Assembly: GCA_964017155.1 (NCBI GenBank)
Contig: OZ024863.1
Coordinates: forward strand, 43,997,330-44,061,329
Length of the DNA: 64,000 nt
Direction: 5' to 3'
Source of the DNA: Oasisia sp. SBJ-2009
Lineage: Eukaryota; Annelida; Polychaeta; Sabellida; Siboglinidae
The position numbers were made by a program, and so were the translations under genes. Numbering within the stretch: position 1 is the stretch's first letter; each line of letters opens with the position of its first letter. Positions 61,801 to 64,000 of this stretch are shown here, piece by piece. The notes under the pieces were generated by a model. The model searched no databases, was not told the DNA's origin, and saw nothing but the letters and a program-made list of their open reading frames with translations.

Positions 61801-63065
61801 GGAATATTTGAATACAGTAAACTGTACTGGAAATTATTTCTTGAATATAAATACTTATTAATTTTGGACAATGTGACTAGTTTTCCTTGGCTGCCACACA
61901 AATAAGCTAAACTGCCATATTATATTCTTCATGTTTTATGTTTGCCTAAATCATTTTATTTATCTAATATTTAAATTCATTCTGTTGAAAATTGTCATGG
62001 AAATGTAACAAAGACATTTACTCTTGTTATCCAAACCATATCAGTAGCCTTTACACCTTTATAAATTTCAGTTTCCACAAAATATTCTCTGAACTACAGA
62101 TGCTTTGTAGATTCGAATATGATTATACTGTTTTTGATTCTGGTTATCATTGATGATTTGAATCGAGCAATGTCATACTGGTTACACGTCCATGTTCTAG
62201 GGCCCACTGTCTGCAATACAAGGCATGGACCCAGCCACTGTGAAGTCAGCAATGGTAAGTGTTATTCTAGGACATGTTTTTTTTAGCCACAGTGACGTGG
62301 TTGACACTTGACTATTCTGTAGTACTCATTTTGGTTCTGCCTTCATTATAAATAACCAGATTTTAAATAAATGTCATTTAATTAAGGAAGGTAATTTTCA
62401 GGATATTCCAAAAAAAGAAACTGTTGCCCTCCTTACAAGAGTTAGATTTGGATGTGTTCCGGAAGAAATTGTTTAATAAATTTACTAAATATTACACAGC
62501 AGTTGTCGGTATTATGCTGGTCACATGTAATCGTCAGCAAAGTGTATAGCCTGATATTGAATGGTGAAGGCTCAAGATCAGAAGGTGATTGTATCACCAG
62601 TGTTTCTTTATGGCCTTCTTGATTGGTATAGCCTCTTCTCAGTGTGTGGCCACAGTACCTGGCGACAAGGAAGGGTTTGTCTGTCCTGTCTCCCTTCTCC
62701 CAACTCTCTGGTCAATTACTCCACTTGGTCTCACGCACAACAAGATTATATGAAACAAACCTACACTAGACCTACAAGTACTTGTTATTACATAACTTAT
62801 GTACAGTGTAAATCATATTAGCCATCAATTAATTTATTTTAAATGTGTTATACTAAATAATTTTTTTTAACATGCATGTCACTTTAAATAACTCTGTCGT
62901 GTTTATTAACTTATTTACTGTTGCGTCGTCATATATTACTTTATCAACATGACTAGGTAGTTGTTACTTTTTGTTTGTTTTGTAGACTAAGTTTGATAGT
63001 TACCTGTCGTCTCCTGACGTCTATGTGATGCCACAGTGTGCCCTGCTGCTCAGCACTAAACTCAG
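49889..63065 (+). CDS. COG6: Conserved oligomeric Golgi complex subunit 6, 3' end outside window
   Basis: Subunit of the lobe-B part of the COG tether, which captures retrograde vesicles at the Golgi. Coding exons: 49889-49999, 50736-50879, 51286-51357, 52257-52315, 52788-52899, 53307-53389, 53901-53971, 54355-54448, 55321-55397, 56080-56223, 56756-56820, 57462-57553, 58036-58153, 58735-58866, 59223-59390, 60060-60167, 62201-62254, 62986-63065. These give 1784 nt (594 residues plus two bases) of about 657 in human, in phase throughout. Diagnostic stretches: [88 protein letters not shown], and [20 protein letters not shown]. The ATG at 49889 matches the family start. The last visible exon ends at a GC donor (AG|GCAAGT). 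No later exon was found to 64000, so the last ~60 codons lie beyond the window. Confidence 0.95.
58668..58692. repeat. (TTA)n microsatellite
   Basis: About 8 TTA units in the COG6 intron just before the exon at 58735-58866. Confidence 0.85.
60750..61730 (+). pseudogene. Decayed copy of a repeated metazoan ORF, in a COG6 intron
   Basis: Plus-strand frames show protein-like composition unlike the surrounding AT-rich intron. One frame reads [19 protein letters not shown] and then [19 protein letters not shown] to a stop at 61388. Another continues without clear spacing as [32 protein letters not shown] and [13 protein letters not shown] to about 61717. The order (cysteine/phenylalanine segment, then H-x-N and R-P-x-NAL-x-F, then LLPG-x-P) recalls a multicopy, poorly characterised ORF I have seen in cnidarians, fishes and molluscs, probably transposon-borne. 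Frameshifts and stops rule out function here. Confidence 0.5.
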
Positions 63066-64000
63066 GCAAGTACAACTCATACTCATAGTCTATAGGAGTG
63101 GGACTTGTATGGTATGTTATATCCTCAACAGAGGCAGCAGTATACACAATTTAAAAGTTTTAACATGAACCATTTTGTTTGCCAATAATAATAATATTTG
63201 TTTCTTTTGCCAATCACAATTTCATTCTTCAGTCAAATGTGTTGTTGTGTGTACACACTTCAGTCACATGTGTTGTTGTGTGTACACCCTTCAGTCACAT
63301 GTGTTGTTTGGTTGGTTGGTTGATTGTATAACAACCATACCAAGTACATATACCCAGTTTAGTAGTTAGAACACAGGATTCTCTGTCAAGAGATACTGAA
63401 GTCCAAACCTCTTTATGGCCATTTTGAACATTAGCAGGTTTGCTAATGGGTACTCAAAAGTTCACTCGGCTGTATCTTTCATCGAGTATCTTACTGTAAA
63501 CCTGTTTGTTTAAATCTTCGAGCAGTAATTGCAGTGACACTGAATTCTTTCTAGAAAAGTCTTGCTGGTGTGCGGTCGATCAGGTTTGCGAGGAAATGAA
63601 GTGTGAAGCAACTAGAGCAGTCCTAAGAACTGGATTGTAGAACGTTCCTTGGTATCATGGGGATGAATGGCATACTGGTTAAAGTGAGGCCTCAGTGGTG
63701 AATTCATTAGTGGTATCAATAAATAACTAACTACAGACAATATGGTGTTGTGGCACAGAACATGCTTTGCATAGTAACTGTAGTGTGACTAAAATTTCAT
63801 ATTTGCAAGAAACTTCAAAGTAATGGTAAGCAAGTTTACCCGGGTGAAGCTGGTCTAGCCACTGCATATCACACTGCACAAGAAGATACCTTTTCAACCT
63901 TTTTCTATCAGAATGGTGGCAGCAACGAATAAGACAACCAGATCACAAAATAGTATGCGTTAAATAGATGGTTGTTTGTATATGTTGAACTTACAGTTGT
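63066..64000 (+). other. COG6 intron running off the window
   Basis: Starts at the GC donor at 63066. It contains a 31-bp tandem repeat and otherwise nothing recognisable. A tRNA-like stretch near 63360-63420 is too weak to call a SINE. Confidence 0.5.
63227..63311. repeat. 31-bp tandem repeat, about 2.8 copies
   Basis: Units starting at 63227, 63258 and 63289 with CTTCAGTCACATGTGTTGTT, then GTGTGTACAC. The third copy is truncated into GGTTGGTTGGTT. Confidence 0.9.

Overview
This is a window of an intron-rich animal nuclear genome. Three conserved eukaryotic housekeeping genes could be rebuilt exon by exon from the sequence, with GT-AG junctions and consistent phase throughout: UBE3C on the minus strand (1601-19857, complete, 24 coding exons, 1080 residues), HMG20A on the minus strand (22636-27593, about 376 residues) and COG6 on the plus strand (49889-63065, 18 coding exons, its last ~60 codons beyond the window edge). 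AT-rich introns, tRNA-derived SINEs, RTE-like and L2/CR1-like LINEs and abundant microsatellites fit an invertebrate such as a lophotrochozoan (a mollusc, for example). That placement is an inference, not something the sequence proves.

Layout: 1-1600 is the 3' flank of UBE3C. 1601-19857 is UBE3C, with several SINE or LINE remnants and tandem repeats in its introns, some of them touching splice sites. 19858-22635 holds the UBE3C upstream region and the HMG20A 3' region. 22636-27593 is HMG20A coding sequence, with its 5' region further up to about 29350. 29600-48700 is a repeat-dense block: a mosaic interspersed repeat with a large inverted repeat (29609-31455), a 78-bp minisatellite (31455-33405), several broken LINEs, a (TCCG)n/(CCCG)n array, a series of (TA)n arrays, a nearly intact RTE-like LINE (about 39830-43358) and a possible small two-exon membrane-protein gene (45899-47317). 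49465-49665 is a SINE just upstream of COG6. COG6 fills the rest, with one long intron carrying a decayed repeated ORF (about 60750-61730).

The three conserved genes act in separate processes: ubiquitin chain elongation at the proteasome, CoREST/LSD1-type chromatin regulation, and Golgi vesicle tethering. I see no operon-like or functional link between them. The most unusual content is structural: the large inverted repeat abutting a minisatellite, a SINE family whose 3' tail resembles the tails of local LINEs, and tandem repeats that form or flank splice sites of UBE3C.
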